37,871 nucleotides of DNA from an uncultured Lachnospiraceae bacterium (GCA_902777355.1 CACYTU010000027.1:53110-90980); one strand, 5' to 3'. Shown: positions 25,926-33,753, numbered from the stretch's first letter. Notes: generated by a model not told the origin, from the sequence alone. Made by a program: numbers and translations.

Positions 25926-27102
25926 AAGGAGTCTTTCCTGCCATCAGGTCTCTCCAGACCGGTGAAAAGCTTCTGAGATATTCGACGACCTCTTTGACCG
26001 ATTTGATCATGTAATCGACTTCCTCCTCAGTGATATCCTCCCCGAGGGTCAGCCTGAGGGATCCGTGTGCCACATCGTGCACCCTCCCGATTGCCAGAAG
26101 TACATGACTGGGGTCCAGCGACCCCGAGGTACAGGCACTTCCTGAGGAAGCACAGATTCCCTTGTCATCCAGAAGCAGCAGAAGGGATTCACCCTCAATT
26201 CCCTCGAAACAGAAATTCACATTTCCCGGCAGACGCTTCTTCTGGTCTCCGTTCAGCGCGGAGTGGGGAATCTCAGACAGGCCTCTGATCAGCCTGTCCC
26301 TGAGCGCGCTCTGATGCGCCATGTTCTTATCTATTCCTTCAGCAGCTTCCTTCAGAGCCGCCGCCATGGACATGATGCCCGGCACGTTTTCCGTGCCGGC
26401 TCGCTTTCCTTTCTCCTGCGCACCGCCCTCGATCAGATTGGTGAGGACTATTCCCTTCCTGGCGTACAGAAATCCGACGCCCTTGGGGCCGTGGAACTTA
26501 TGGGCGGAGGCAGACAGCATATCCACATTCCACTCTTTTACATCGACATGCAGATGTCCCATTGCCTGCACGGCATCCGTATGAAAGAGGACACCGTGCT
26601 TTTTACATATTTCTCCAATCTCTTTGATCGGCTGGATCGTGCCGATCTCATTGTTGGCAGTCATGATGGTGACCAGACATGTATCATCCCTGATCGCCGC
26701 TTCCAGCTCCTGCGGCAGGATAATCCCGTTTTCATGGACAGGAAGGAGAGTCACTTCAAATCCCTCTTTCTCCAGTCTGTTCAAAGTGTGCAGAATCGCA
26801 TGGTGCTCAAAGGCGGAGGAAATGATATGCTTTTTCCCTTTCTTTGCCCCGAAAGCCGCTGCTGACCTCAGCGCCTGATTGTCGGCTTCGCTCCCGCCGG
26901 ATGTAAAAAAGATTTCCTGCGGAGAAGCATTGATGACAGCCGCGACCTCCTCTCTTGCAGACTCAAGTGCTTCCTTGGCACGCTGTCCTGTCTCATACAG
27001 GCTGGAGGGATTCCCATAGATTTCCTCCATGTAAGGGATCATGGTATCGATCGCCTTCCTGCTCATTTTCGTGGTCGCCGCGTTGTCCGCGTAAATCTTC
27101 AT
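25915..27102 (-). CDS. iscS: Cysteine desulfurase, NifS/IscS family
   Basis: The protein has 395 residues. The ATG at 27102 was chosen over an upstream in-frame start because GGGAGG lies 7 nt before it and the product begins MKIYADNAATT, the family N-terminus. The PLP lysine is in SASAHKFHGPKGVGF and the active Cys loop is SSGSACTSGS. It removes sulfur from cysteine for Fe-S assembly on IscU, encoded next. It is the first gene of the iscS-iscU-metY-cysK operon, under a near-consensus promoter with an overlapping palindrome. The last codons belong to an 18-bp repeat array. Confidence 0.95.
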   Translation of the reverse strand: MKIYADNAATTKMSRKAIDTMIPYMEEIYGNPSSLYETGQRAKEALESAREEVAAVINASPQEIFFTSGGSEADNQALRSAAAFGAKKGKKHIISSAFEHHAILHTLNRLEKEGFEVTLLPVHENGIILPQELEAAIRDDTCLVTIMTANNEIGTIQPIKEIGEICKKHGVLFHTDAVQAMGHLHVDVKEWNVDMLSASAHKFHGPKGVGFLYARKGIVLTNLIEGGAQEKGKRAGTENVPGIMSMAAALKEAAEGIDKNMAHQSALRDRLIRGLSEIPHSALNGDQKKRLPGNVNFCFEGIEGESLLLLLDDKGICASSGSACTSGSLDPSHVLLAIGRVHDVAHGSLRLTLGEDITEEEVDYMIKSVKEVVEYLRSFSPVWRDLMAGKTPFIL

Positions 27103-27203
27103 AATATATCCTCCCGTTCTACTGCAGCACAGGCTTTTTCCGTCCCACAGCAGTCTTGATCTCTTCAATAATCTTCTGGAAGTATTATCACTTGACATGG
27201 CAG

Positions 27204-27238
27204 ATTATAATTCTATTAACCTACTATGTCAATAGGTT
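27204..27238 (-). promoter_or_regulatory. iscS promoter with overlapping palindromic operator
   Basis: Perfect -35 TTGACA (27232-27227), 17-nt spacer, perfect -10 TATAAT (27209-27204). A 21-bp palindrome (AACCTA-N9-TAGGTT, 27218-27238) spans the -35, the place expected for a repressor. An Rrf2-family regulator (IscR or CymR type) is the obvious candidate, but the nearby rrf2 gene is broken. Confidence 0.8.
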
Positions 27239-27270
27239 TATAAAATAAAATCTTATCTGTCCAAAATTTT

Positions 27271-27425
27271 GTTACATGTACACGCCCCCTCGAAGGGCGT
27301 GTACATGTAACATTGCGCGCGGCGATTCCGATACGCTTTGCGTGCGCCGCGCGCCATACAACTCGGGTTTTTGCGCTGAAAATCGCGCAAAAACGCCTCG
27401 AATTCGAGGGGGTCTGTACTGTAAC
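27271..27425 (+). mobile_element. 155-bp GTTAC element, copy B
   Basis: It starts GTTAC and ends GTAAC, 155 bp. Hairpin 1 has a perfect 17-bp stem (27271-27311). Hairpin 2 is GCGCGCGGCG/CGCCGCGCGC enclosing ATTCCGATACGCTT. Hairpin 3 is GTTTTTGCGC/GCGCAAAAAC. The loop of hairpin 1 (CCCCCTCGAA, 27285-27294) is perfectly complementary to TTCGAGGGGG (27403-27412) near the 3' end. Flanks AAAATTTT and AAATTTTT agree at 7 of 8 positions. It lies upstream of the iscS promoter. The remaining 27426-27560 is AT-rich with small hairpins only. Confidence 0.88.
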
Positions 27426-27560
27426 AAATTTTTCAAAAATGTTCCAAAACGAGCAACTTTAACTCCCTCAAGAGGGTATGACAGTTACTTTTACCTCTTA
27501 TTTCGTTCCGTTCATAAAAAAAGGACAGTTAAAAATTCTCACCGTCCGGAAAAAAACAAT

Positions 27561-27621
27561 AAAAAACCGCCGGCACACTGGTGTCCTGCCTGGGGGAAGC
27601 ATTTCACACTGCAGCCGGCGG
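27561..27621 (-). terminator. Terminator of the double methyltransferase gene
   Basis: CCGCCGGC/GCCGGCGG stem (27614-27621 with 27567-27574) with a long loop, followed by six T on the minus strand (27566-27561). Confidence 0.82.
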
Positions 27622-27676
27622 CTTTTCCGCTCTATCGTTATACTTGTGGTCATAATCTCGTGTTTACAAACACATC

Positions 27677-29191
27677 TCAGGAAGTCTTTCCACCCCATCT
27701 GAATGTCGCCCACCGGTTGTTCATCTTCGGGACCAGCATGGCAAACAGCCTTCCCCTGAGGGTATATTTTTTCATTTCCTCATTGAAACTATGCTCCTCC
27801 ACCAGCTGCAGGCCGTCTACCATGTCTGCGATCTCCTGCGCGGAATCTGTTCCAGACAGGAAGCGCGCATTGGTGCTTTTGACCGCGTCGTGATGCTTTT
27901 CATTTCCCGCCATCAGCTTGCAGTTCTGCTCCGCGATCATAAGACCGCCGTCCGGAAAATGCCTGACTATATTCCTCAGAAGATCCGCAATCTGCTCCAA
28001 TGTAAAGTACATAAACAGGCCTTCGGCTATGAAAACCGGTTTTGATTGTCTTCCTTTAAGAGCTTCTTCGATGGCTCCGAACCAGTCCTCTGTCAGCACA
28101 TCAGCCTCAACCATGGTGACCCTGTCCCGCTCGGGAAACGCTTTTTTTCTGGCAGCGATTGAGTCCGCAAGGTCTATGTCAAACCAGAGGATTCTGCCGT
28201 TGTCCACACGGGAAAACCTGTCGTCGAATCCCGCCCCCAGGTTGACGACCACCGTGTCCGGATGCTTTTTAATAATGCTCTTCATCTGACGGTCCAGCAT
28301 AATCGTTCGGGCTACGACGCCCTCATGGGAAAGAAACTTATCATATGGCCGCGGATCCAGCTGAAGGGCCTGTATGATTTCCACTGCCTTCGGATCTCTG
28401 ATCCTGGGATTTTTCCGCAGTGTCTCACCTGCTTTGATGGCTACCGGAATAAGGGCTGTTGTCTGAACATCTCCGAGCTGCAGTTCCACCTTATTATCTC
28501 CTTTCTCCATTTCACTCCTGACCCTGTTTTTGTCAGTCCTGTTTATCTGACCGGGCTTTCTGGCGACCAGGTGCATTCTGAATTTCTCAGCTCTTTCCAG
28601 ATTTTCGACCTTCAGACCTGCATTGGCGCACAGAGTTCTGATTTCTTTCAGCGAACGCGCCGCCACATCGCCGTGCCCCGTCAGGTTTGCCAGAGGCATC
28701 TCCATGTGGTTCATCAGCCACAGAAGCGGGCCGGGAGCCGTGTAGTCCTGAAGGATCAGTCTCCCGCCGGGACGAAGCACTCGAAAAGCACTATTGAAAA
28801 AGGCCTGCGGATCCGGGTAATGATGAAAACTGTTCGAGCAGATGATCACATCAAATCCAGCCTCCTCAAAAGGCATATTCTCACAGTCTCCCACGACCCA
28901 TTGGACGCCTGACAGATTTTTGTTCCTTGCTGCCCCGATCATGGCAGGAGTGATGTCCAGTCCGGTATAATGCTTTGACGGGTCCTTTTCGTAAAGGATG
29001 GAGATCATAGCCCCTGTTCCACAGCCGCAGTCCAGCAGGTCTGTGAACTCCTCCTTTGATAATTCCTCCTCAATATAGGGATAATCCTCCCTGCACATCT
29101 CATAGATCCCTGCACGCAAAGTCTCATAACGATTCGCCGCCCTGGTAAACTCTCTGACCGTCAATTCCTTATACTGTTTCTGTGTCTTCAT
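27677..29191 (-). CDS. Two-domain S-adenosylmethionine methyltransferase
   Basis: The protein has 504 residues. The ATG at 29191 was chosen because the one at 29254 would fall at the predicted transcription start. Domain 1 (about 20-230) is a UbiE-like class I methyltransferase: LLDCGCGTGAM, DVIICSNSFHHYPDP, LRPGGRLIL. Domain 2 (about 240-490) resembles leucine carboxyl/PPM-type O-methyltransferases: VVNLGAGFDDRFSR, ILWFDIDLADSI, VFIAEGLFMYF. Each domain has its own SAM site. The substrate is unknown; fused methyltransferases of this look suggest secondary or metal-related metabolism. It is monocistronic, with its own palindromic operator and terminator, and lies between two inverted copies of the 155-bp element. 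Confidence 0.82.
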   Translation of the reverse strand: MKTQKQYKELTVREFTRAANRYETLRAGIYEMCREDYPYIEEELSKEEFTDLLDCGCGTGAMISILYEKDPSKHYTGLDITPAMIGAARNKNLSGVQWVVGDCENMPFEEAGFDVIICSNSFHHYPDPQAFFNSAFRVLRPGGRLILQDYTAPGPLLWLMNHMEMPLANLTGHGDVAARSLKEIRTLCANAGLKVENLERAEKFRMHLVARKPGQINRTDKNRVRSEMEKGDNKVELQLGDVQTTALIPVAIKAGETLRKNPRIRDPKAVEIIQALQLDPRPYDKFLSHEGVVARTIMLDRQMKSIIKKHPDTVVVNLGAGFDDRFSRVDNGRILWFDIDLADSIAARKKAFPERDRVTMVEADVLTEDWFGAIEEALKGRQSKPVFIAEGLFMYFTLEQIADLLRNIVRHFPDGGLMIAEQNCKLMAGNEKHHDAVKSTNARFLSGTDSAQEIADMVDGLQLVEEHSFNEEMKKYTLRGRLFAMLVPKMNNRWATFRWGGKTS

Positions 29192-29258
29192 AAGCTGCCT
29201 CTCATCAAATCGCCATCGCCCCTTCACGTAAAATCCTAAGGTCCCTTGAGACATTTTA

Positions 29259-29287
29259 ATGTTAGCTTAAGCTAACCAAATTGTCAA
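29259..29287 (-). promoter_or_regulatory. Methyltransferase promoter with perfect 16-bp palindrome
   Basis: -35 TTGACA (29287-29282), 17-nt spacer, -10 TAACAT (29264-29259). GTTAGCTTAAGCTAAC (29261-29276) fills the spacer and -10 region. Its TTAGC..GCTAA halves recall DtxR/MntR-family operators, so metal control is possible but unproven. Confidence 0.65.
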
Positions 29288-29357
29288 ATATCTTATCACC
29301 AACGGCATAAGAAATTCAGGATAAGAAATTGTCCTCTCGTCGATGCCTTATTTACAC

Positions 29358-29386
29358 TTGATTCACCTATTCGCCTACGGTATAAT
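29358..29386 (+). promoter_or_regulatory. Promoter of the rrf2 pseudogene
   Basis: -35 TTGATT (29358-29363), 17-nt spacer, perfect -10 TATAAT (29381-29386). The transcript would have a leader of about 275 nt that includes element copy C. Confidence 0.7.
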
Positions 29387-29457
29387 AGTATAAATTTTCC
29401 TGAAAAAGACAATGTTAAAACAATGATAAAAATACACAGTTACTCAGCAGACAAGTC

Positions 29458-29612
29458 GTTACTTTTCAGACCGGCACGGAACTCGAGGTGTTTTCGAGCT
29501 GTTTTAGCGGGAAAACCCGGGGGTTACGGCGAAAGTCGCGTGCTCAAGCGCATTGGAATACGATTTCGCAAGTATCTGTTCACGCCTTCGACAGGGCGTG
29601 AACAGGAGTAAC
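29458..29612 (-). mobile_element. 155-bp GTTAC element, copy C (minus orientation)
   Basis: It is 155 bp, GTTAC to GTAAC. Read on the minus strand, hairpin 1 is CTGTTCACGCC/GGCGTGAACAG, hairpin 2 is GCGAAA-TCG/CGA-TTTCGC enclosing ATTCCAATGCGCTT, hairpin 3 is GTTTTC/GAAAAC, and the tail is CCTCGAGTTCC...GTAAC. Flanks GACAAGTC and GATATGTC agree at 6 of 8 positions. It sits between the methyltransferase and rrf2. Confidence 0.82.
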
Positions 29613-29667
29613 GATATGTCTTGCAATACCGGTCTTATCAGCCGGATTTTGTAGAGGGAGATAGAAT

Positions 29668-30050
29668 ATGATTTCAACAAAAGGACGTTACGCTCTGCGC
29701 GTCATGCTGGATCTTGCAGAGAATGACAGCGGGAAATTTATACCGCTTAACAGAATATTTCAAAAAAATATCTGGAGATTATTGTGAAGGATCTGGTGAA
29801 GGGCGGTCTGGTCAGCGGTGCCAGCGGCAAGGGAGGCGGTTACCGCCTCTGCCGCAAACCCGAAGAATATACTGTCGGGGAGATACTGGACCTTACAGAG
29901 AACACAGCCCTGACGACAGTGGCCTGCCTGGCTGAAGATGCTGAAAAATGCCCTTATGCAGCCGGATGCAGGACCCTGCCCATGTGGACAGAATTTGATA
30001 ATATGGTACACGATTTCTTTTATGGAAAAAAACTGAGCGATCTTCTCTGA
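29668..30050 (+). pseudogene. Frameshifted Rrf2-family regulator (IscR/CymR type)
   Basis: The first frame reads MISTKGRYALRVMLDLAEND...KFIPL, the canonical Rrf2 start. It then jumps frame. The second frame continues QNISKKYLEIIVKDLVKGGLV, then SGKGGGYRLCRKPEEYTVGEIL, and the Cys-rich ACLAEDAEKCPYAAGC expected for an Fe-S or cysteine-sensing member. About six codons of the DNA-binding helices between IPL and QNIS are missing and only two bases remain, consistent with loss of about 16 nt. The gene therefore cannot make an intact product unless this is a sequence error. Rrf2 proteins usually repress iscS/iscU or cysteine genes, which lie close by. GGGAG precedes the ATG. Confidence 0.85.
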
Positions 30051-30078
30051 TTCCATGAACTGCTCCCGGCCTGCCTGT

Positions 30079-30123
30079 GTCCGCCGCAGGGCGGATCATA
30101 CATTACACGGGTCTTGTCATTAA
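30079..30123. repeat. 44-bp dispersed repeat, copy 4
   Basis: GTCCGCCGCAGGGCGG then ATCATACATTACACGGGTCT and TGTCATTAA; 45 bp. It lies after the rrf2 pseudogene and, on the minus strand, beyond the terminator and repeat array of the inositol operon. Confidence 0.85.
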
Positions 30124-30166
30124 GATGACAGACAGTCTGACCCGAACGGAACAGGGCGCCCAAAAA

Positions 30167-30322
30167 CTTTGTATACAAAAAAGCTTTGAATACTAAAAGC
30201 TTCAAATATCAAGAAGCTTTGAATACCAAAAAGCTTTGAATACCAAAAAAGCTTTGAATATCAAGAAGCTTTGAATACCAAAAAAGCTTTGAATATCAAA
30301 AAAGCTTTTGATACCAAAAAAC
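30167..30322. repeat. Nine-unit AAGCTTTGAATACCAAAA tandem array
   Basis: Nine units of 16-18 bp, each close to CTTTGAATACCAAAAAAG, fill the space between rrf2 and the terminator at 30316-30347. Unit length varies by one or two A residues. No coding potential seen. Confidence 0.92.
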
Positions 30323-30347
30323 ACCCGGCCGCAGCCGGGTGCTTTTT
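30316..30347. terminator. Bidirectional terminator between rrf2 and the inositol operon
   Basis: CACCCGGC/GCCGGGTG stem (30322-30329, 30334-30341) with CGCA loop; TTTTT on the plus side and TTTTTT on the minus side. It can end both the rrf2 transcript and the leftward iol operon. The remaining 30348-30513 shows no gene. Confidence 0.88.
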
Positions 30348-30513
30348 CTATGAGGTAATGAATAAATCCTTAATGACTGTCCGAAAACACGGATACCTGT
30401 CATTTCAGGGGACCCGGAACCCTTTAAACGCCTGCAGGAGGGATATCCTGACAGTCATCTAAAGGGCCGGGAAAAAGATGTCAATCCGTCAGATTAGTCC
30501 AAATCAGATCAGA

Positions 30514-31668
30514 TTAGTCCCAGAGCTTCTTGTACAGGTCAATCAGCTCTTCCTTGGTGGGCTGATGCCATGTGTTCTGAGGGCTGCCGCTGGTCAGAGC
30601 ATCGTCTGCCATCTTTTCGAGATTCTTGAAGAACTCGTCTTTGTCGATGCCGAACTGTGCGGGAGTGGGGATACCCATCTCGTCGACCATGGACATAACC
30701 TTAGCCATGAACTTCTCAGCTGCGGTCTTGTCATCGTCTGTGTCTGCTGCAACGCCGATGGCCTTGCCCAGATCTGCGAAACGAGGATAGCAGCCGGTAA
30801 TCATGAAGGGCAGGCAGACCTTGATCAGCATAGCGTTGGATGTGCCGTGAGGAACATGGAACAGAGCTCCGATGGGACGGCTCATGCCATGGATGATGGT
30901 AACAGAAGCGTTTGTGAACGCAATACCTGCCTCGAGAGCAGCGATGGACATCTGAGCCCTTGCTTCCACGTTCTTGCCATCATGATAGCAGGTGGAAAGA
31001 TTTGCCACGATGCGCTTAACAGCGGAAAGTGCGAAGGTATCTGTAAGGGGCTGTGCCAGTCTGGAGGTATAAGCTTCCATGCAGTGGCAGAGGGCGTCAA
31101 GACCGGTGTTGGCGGTAACAGAAGGCGGAGCCGTCATGGTGAACTGGGGATCAACGACTGCTACGGGAGGAACAATGCTGGGTCCGAACAGCATCATCTT
31201 TACCTTGTTCACAGTGTCAGCGATGATGGTGACTCTGGTTGCCTCGGAGCCGGTGCCTGCTGTTGTGGGGATTGCGACCATGGGAGCCACGTCCTCTTCA
31301 ATGCTGCGGCCCATGTAGTCTGTGATTGCGCCGCCGCCTGCAGCCACGACTGCGCAGGCCTTCATGGTGTCGATGCAGCTGCCGCCGCCGAGAGCGATCA
31401 TGTAATCGCAGCCTTCAGCCTTGTACATTGCCACTGCAGCCTCAACCATCTTGTCGGTGGGCTCGCCGGTGATATCAGAGAAAACAGCGTAAGGAGCATT
31501 GTTGCTCTTGAGCATATCCTCAACCTTAGCAACGTTGCCGAACTTGATCATGAAGGGATCAGTCACGATGAGAGCCTTCTTACCAAGCGCACAGATGGAA
31601 GGGCCTGCCTTTGTCAGAGCACCTTCTCCGGTGAAAATCTGATGAGGAACCAATAATACGTTTGCCAT
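30514..31668 (-). CDS. Iron-containing (group III) alcohol dehydrogenase
   Basis: The protein has 384 residues. The ATG at 31668 was chosen over one 39 nt upstream because AAAGGA lies 8 nt before it and the product begins MANVLLVPHQIFTGEGAL. Nucleotide loop ALGGGSCIDTMKA and AIPTTAGTGSEAT are typical. Metal ligands are probably the Asp and His in LDALCHCMEAY and the two His in IHGMSRPIGALFHVPHG. It should interconvert an alcohol and an aldehyde or ketone with NAD(P)H. As last gene of an inositol operon it may reduce a downstream aldehyde or dispose of reducing power; the true substrate is not evident. Confidence 0.92.
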   Translation of the reverse strand: MANVLLVPHQIFTGEGALTKAGPSICALGKKALIVTDPFMIKFGNVAKVEDMLKSNNAPYAVFSDITGEPTDKMVEAAVAMYKAEGCDYMIALGGGSCIDTMKACAVVAAGGGAITDYMGRSIEEDVAPMVAIPTTAGTGSEATRVTIIADTVNKVKMMLFGPSIVPPVAVVDPQFTMTAPPSVTANTGLDALCHCMEAYTSRLAQPLTDTFALSAVKRIVANLSTCYHDGKNVEARAQMSIAALEAGIAFTNASVTIIHGMSRPIGALFHVPHGTSNAMLIKVCLPFMITGCYPRFADLGKAIGVAADTDDDKTAAEKFMAKVMSMVDEMGIPTPAQFGIDKDEFFKNLEKMADDALTSGSPQNTWHQPTKEELIDLYKKLWD

Positions 31669-31737
31669 TCTGTAAGTCCTTTCCGGGGAACAACAGAGTC
31701 CCCTCACTTCTTGTCATATCCCTTTATCGTTCAGGCC

Positions 31738-31772
31738 CCATGATCACGGATAACAGGCATCCATGATCATGG
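31738..31772 (-). other. Stem-loop between iolE and the alcohol dehydrogenase gene
   Basis: CCATGATCA/TGATCATGG arms (31738-31746, 31764-31772) without a following T tract; likely an RNA processing or stabilising hairpin. Confidence 0.45.
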
Positions 31773-31814
31773 AAAGCGGGCGATGAACAATTTTTTTAAA
31801 GTTATACTGATAGA

Positions 31815-32714
31815 TTAAAGGCCAGTGTGCTCTGCGATGTACTTTCTTGCCTTCAGAGCATACTCGAACGGATTCGCCAGAGCGGGATCCTGCTCAGCTT
31901 CGACAACAACCCAGCCCTTGTAGCCGGAATCCTGGATGATCTGGAAGATGGGCTCGAAGTCGACATCGCCGTCGCCGGGAACAGTGAATGTGCCCTTGCG
32001 GACGCCTTCAAGGAAGCTCCACTTATTCTTGCGGGCCTCAGCTACGACGCTGCGGCGAAGGTCCTTGAGGTGGATGTGGCGGGTGCGGTCAATGTATTTG
32101 CCCAGAACCTTGATGGGATCGATGTCTGCATAAGAGCAGTGGCCGCTGTCGAACAGAAGGAATACATAGTTGGGATCTACCATATCCATGAAGCGGTCGA
32201 TTTCTTCCTCAGTCTGGACAACTGTGCCCATGTGGTGATGGAATGTAAGAGTCATATCCATTTCCTTAGCAACCTTACCCAGTTTGCTGAGGCCTGTGGT
32301 CAGAGTCTCCCACTCATCATCGTTCATGACATATTTGCCTTCCAGGATGGGCTGGGGCTTGCCCTGGATGCTGTAGCTCTGTTCGGAAGCGCCGATAACG
32401 CGGGCGCCTACATAGTGAAGGAAATCACACTGTTTGACGAACTCTTTCTCAACTTCCTCATAGGGCTTTGTCAGCAGGAAGGAGGAGAACCACTGGTTGC
32501 AGATGACCATGTCACGAAGGTCAAGAGCTTTCTTCAGCTCATATTTATCTGTAGGATAGTGGCCGCCGACTTCGCTTCCCTTGAAGCCTGCAAGAGCCAT
32601 CTCACTGATGGTCTGCTGGAAGGTGTTCTCCGCGCCAAGCTCGGGCATATCATCGTTTGTCCAGCCGATCGGAGCGATACCCAGTTTTACTAAATCTTTG
32701 TTCAGAGTAGCCAT
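31815..32714 (-). CDS. iolE: Inosose (scyllo-inosose) dehydratase
   Basis: The protein has 299 residues, the usual IolE length. It starts LVKLGIAPIGWTNDDMPELG, the diagnostic IolE opening, and has a xylose-isomerase-like TIM barrel with metal ligand segments FKGSEVG, LLFDSGHCSYAD, HIHLKD and VVVEAEQDP. It removes water from 2-keto-myo-inositol to give the trione substrate of IolD. GGAGAGG lies upstream of the ATG. It follows iolB and precedes the alcohol dehydrogenase in the operon. Confidence 0.94.
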   Translation of the reverse strand: MATLNKDLVKLGIAPIGWTNDDMPELGAENTFQQTISEMALAGFKGSEVGGHYPTDKYELKKALDLRDMVICNQWFSSFLLTKPYEEVEKEFVKQCDFLHYVGARVIGASEQSYSIQGKPQPILEGKYVMNDDEWETLTTGLSKLGKVAKEMDMTLTFHHHMGTVVQTEEEIDRFMDMVDPNYVFLLFDSGHCSYADIDPIKVLGKYIDRTRHIHLKDLRRSVVAEARKNKWSFLEGVRKGTFTVPGDGDVDFEPIFQIIQDSGYKGWVVVEAEQDPALANPFEYALKARKYIAEHTGL

Positions 32715-32816
32715 GCTTTTTCCTCTCCTTTAAAAAAGACACTAAAAATTGTAAAAGGCCGAGTGACCGGCCTGTGAATGAAATCACAGACCTGCACTCC
32801 CTTCCATGCTCTTTAA

Positions 32817-33626
32817 TTACCAGGGCTGGTTGACGATCTTTGCGTCGTGAAGCCATACATAGGCATCATCTTCGCAGCGGTCAGTCTGCAGCCAGGGATT
32901 GCCGGGCAGATGACGGATCATCCAGCAGGTGTACATCAGATAGCCGGGAGCTGCCGACTGGGGATGAAGCCTTCCGCCGGGAATAGCGGAGAAGCTGTTG
33001 TCAACACTCTTGAAAACATCGTCGCCGACGAAGCTGGCGCCGAAGCCTTCAGGGCGGTCAAATTTGAAGTAGTAGAGCTCGGGCTGGGGATGTCTGTGAG
33101 GCAGGTATCCGGACCAGTTGCCGCGGTCATTCATGACTTCGCCGAGAACCATATTGGACTCAGGGCAGATGTCATGATCAAAGATGGTGTTGACCTGGCG
33201 GTTAGCGGTATCGCCGAATTTGCCCTTTGCGCCGGAGTATGCCCAGGGAGCATCTTCAGGAGAATACAGACGGGAAGCAAAATCCTTCTCGTTCTGTGTG
33301 CACTGCACAAGAATCTCAGCGTCCTTCACTGCCGTGACGGTGATCTTCTTGCCGCCGGAGACGTGAAGCGCCCAGGGGCCTTCTGTGAAGACGTCTTTTC
33401 TGGAGACAGTCTTCTCGCCTTCCGCCCACTTAAAGGTGATTTCGCCGGAAAGAAGCAGGACTGCGATTTCTTCGCCTTCTCTGCAGAACTCTCTTGTGCT
33501 GCCGGCAGCCATACGATAGAGACGGACATCCATCAGCATGTCGCGATATTCGTTGTCGTAAGTGGAAAGAATCTCCTCGCCATTCTCGTCGAATGTGGGA
33601 TATCCGAATAATTTCTTTTCTACCAT
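32817..33626 (-). CDS. iolB: 5-deoxy-glucuronate isomerase
   Basis: The protein has 269 residues. The ATG at 33626 was chosen because AAAGAGG lies about 10 nt upstream; the frame can extend to 33689 but without a better site. It is a bicupin: GTREF-like AAGSTREFCREGEEIAVLLLSG in the first half and metal-binding YLPHRHPQPELYYFKFDRPEG in the second, ending near HLPGNPWLQ. It converts 5-deoxy-glucuronate to the 2-keto form after IolD. It lies between iolD and iolE. The 172-nt spacer upstream holds two GTTATATAAC palindromes and a GC stem. Confidence 0.94.
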   Translation of the reverse strand: MVEKKLFGYPTFDENGEEILSTYDNEYRDMLMDVRLYRMAAGSTREFCREGEEIAVLLLSGEITFKWAEGEKTVSRKDVFTEGPWALHVSGGKKITVTAVKDAEILVQCTQNEKDFASRLYSPEDAPWAYSGAKGKFGDTANRQVNTIFDHDICPESNMVLGEVMNDRGNWSGYLPHRHPQPELYYFKFDRPEGFGASFVGDDVFKSVDNSFSAIPGGRLHPQSAAPGYLMYTCWMIRHLPGNPWLQTDRCEDDAYVWLHDAKIVNQPW

Positions 33627-33675
33627 ATTGAGATTAACCTCTTTCATTATATAGGCGTTATATATGGCCGGACAT

Positions 33676-33753
33676 GTTATATAACCCATATGTTATATAA
33701 CCGGTCTGGAGACAGCGGGAGGCGATGCTGCTGTCAGATCTCCTTCCGCTGTC
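33676..33753 (-). other. iolD-iolB spacer palindromes
   Basis: GTTATATAAC occurs twice (33676-33685, 33692-33701). A GACAGCGG/CCGCTGTC stem (33711-33718, 33746-33753) follows. No T tract; likely intercistronic RNA structure. Confidence 0.45.

Noticed and set aside
27276-27893. 205-codon plus-strand frame through the 155-bp element B
   Set aside because: It runs through the hairpins and terminator and into antisense of the methyltransferase; no start site or domain support.
31827-33611. Plus-strand frames opposite iolE and iolB
   Set aside because: Shadows of genes with well-conserved protein motifs on the minus strand.
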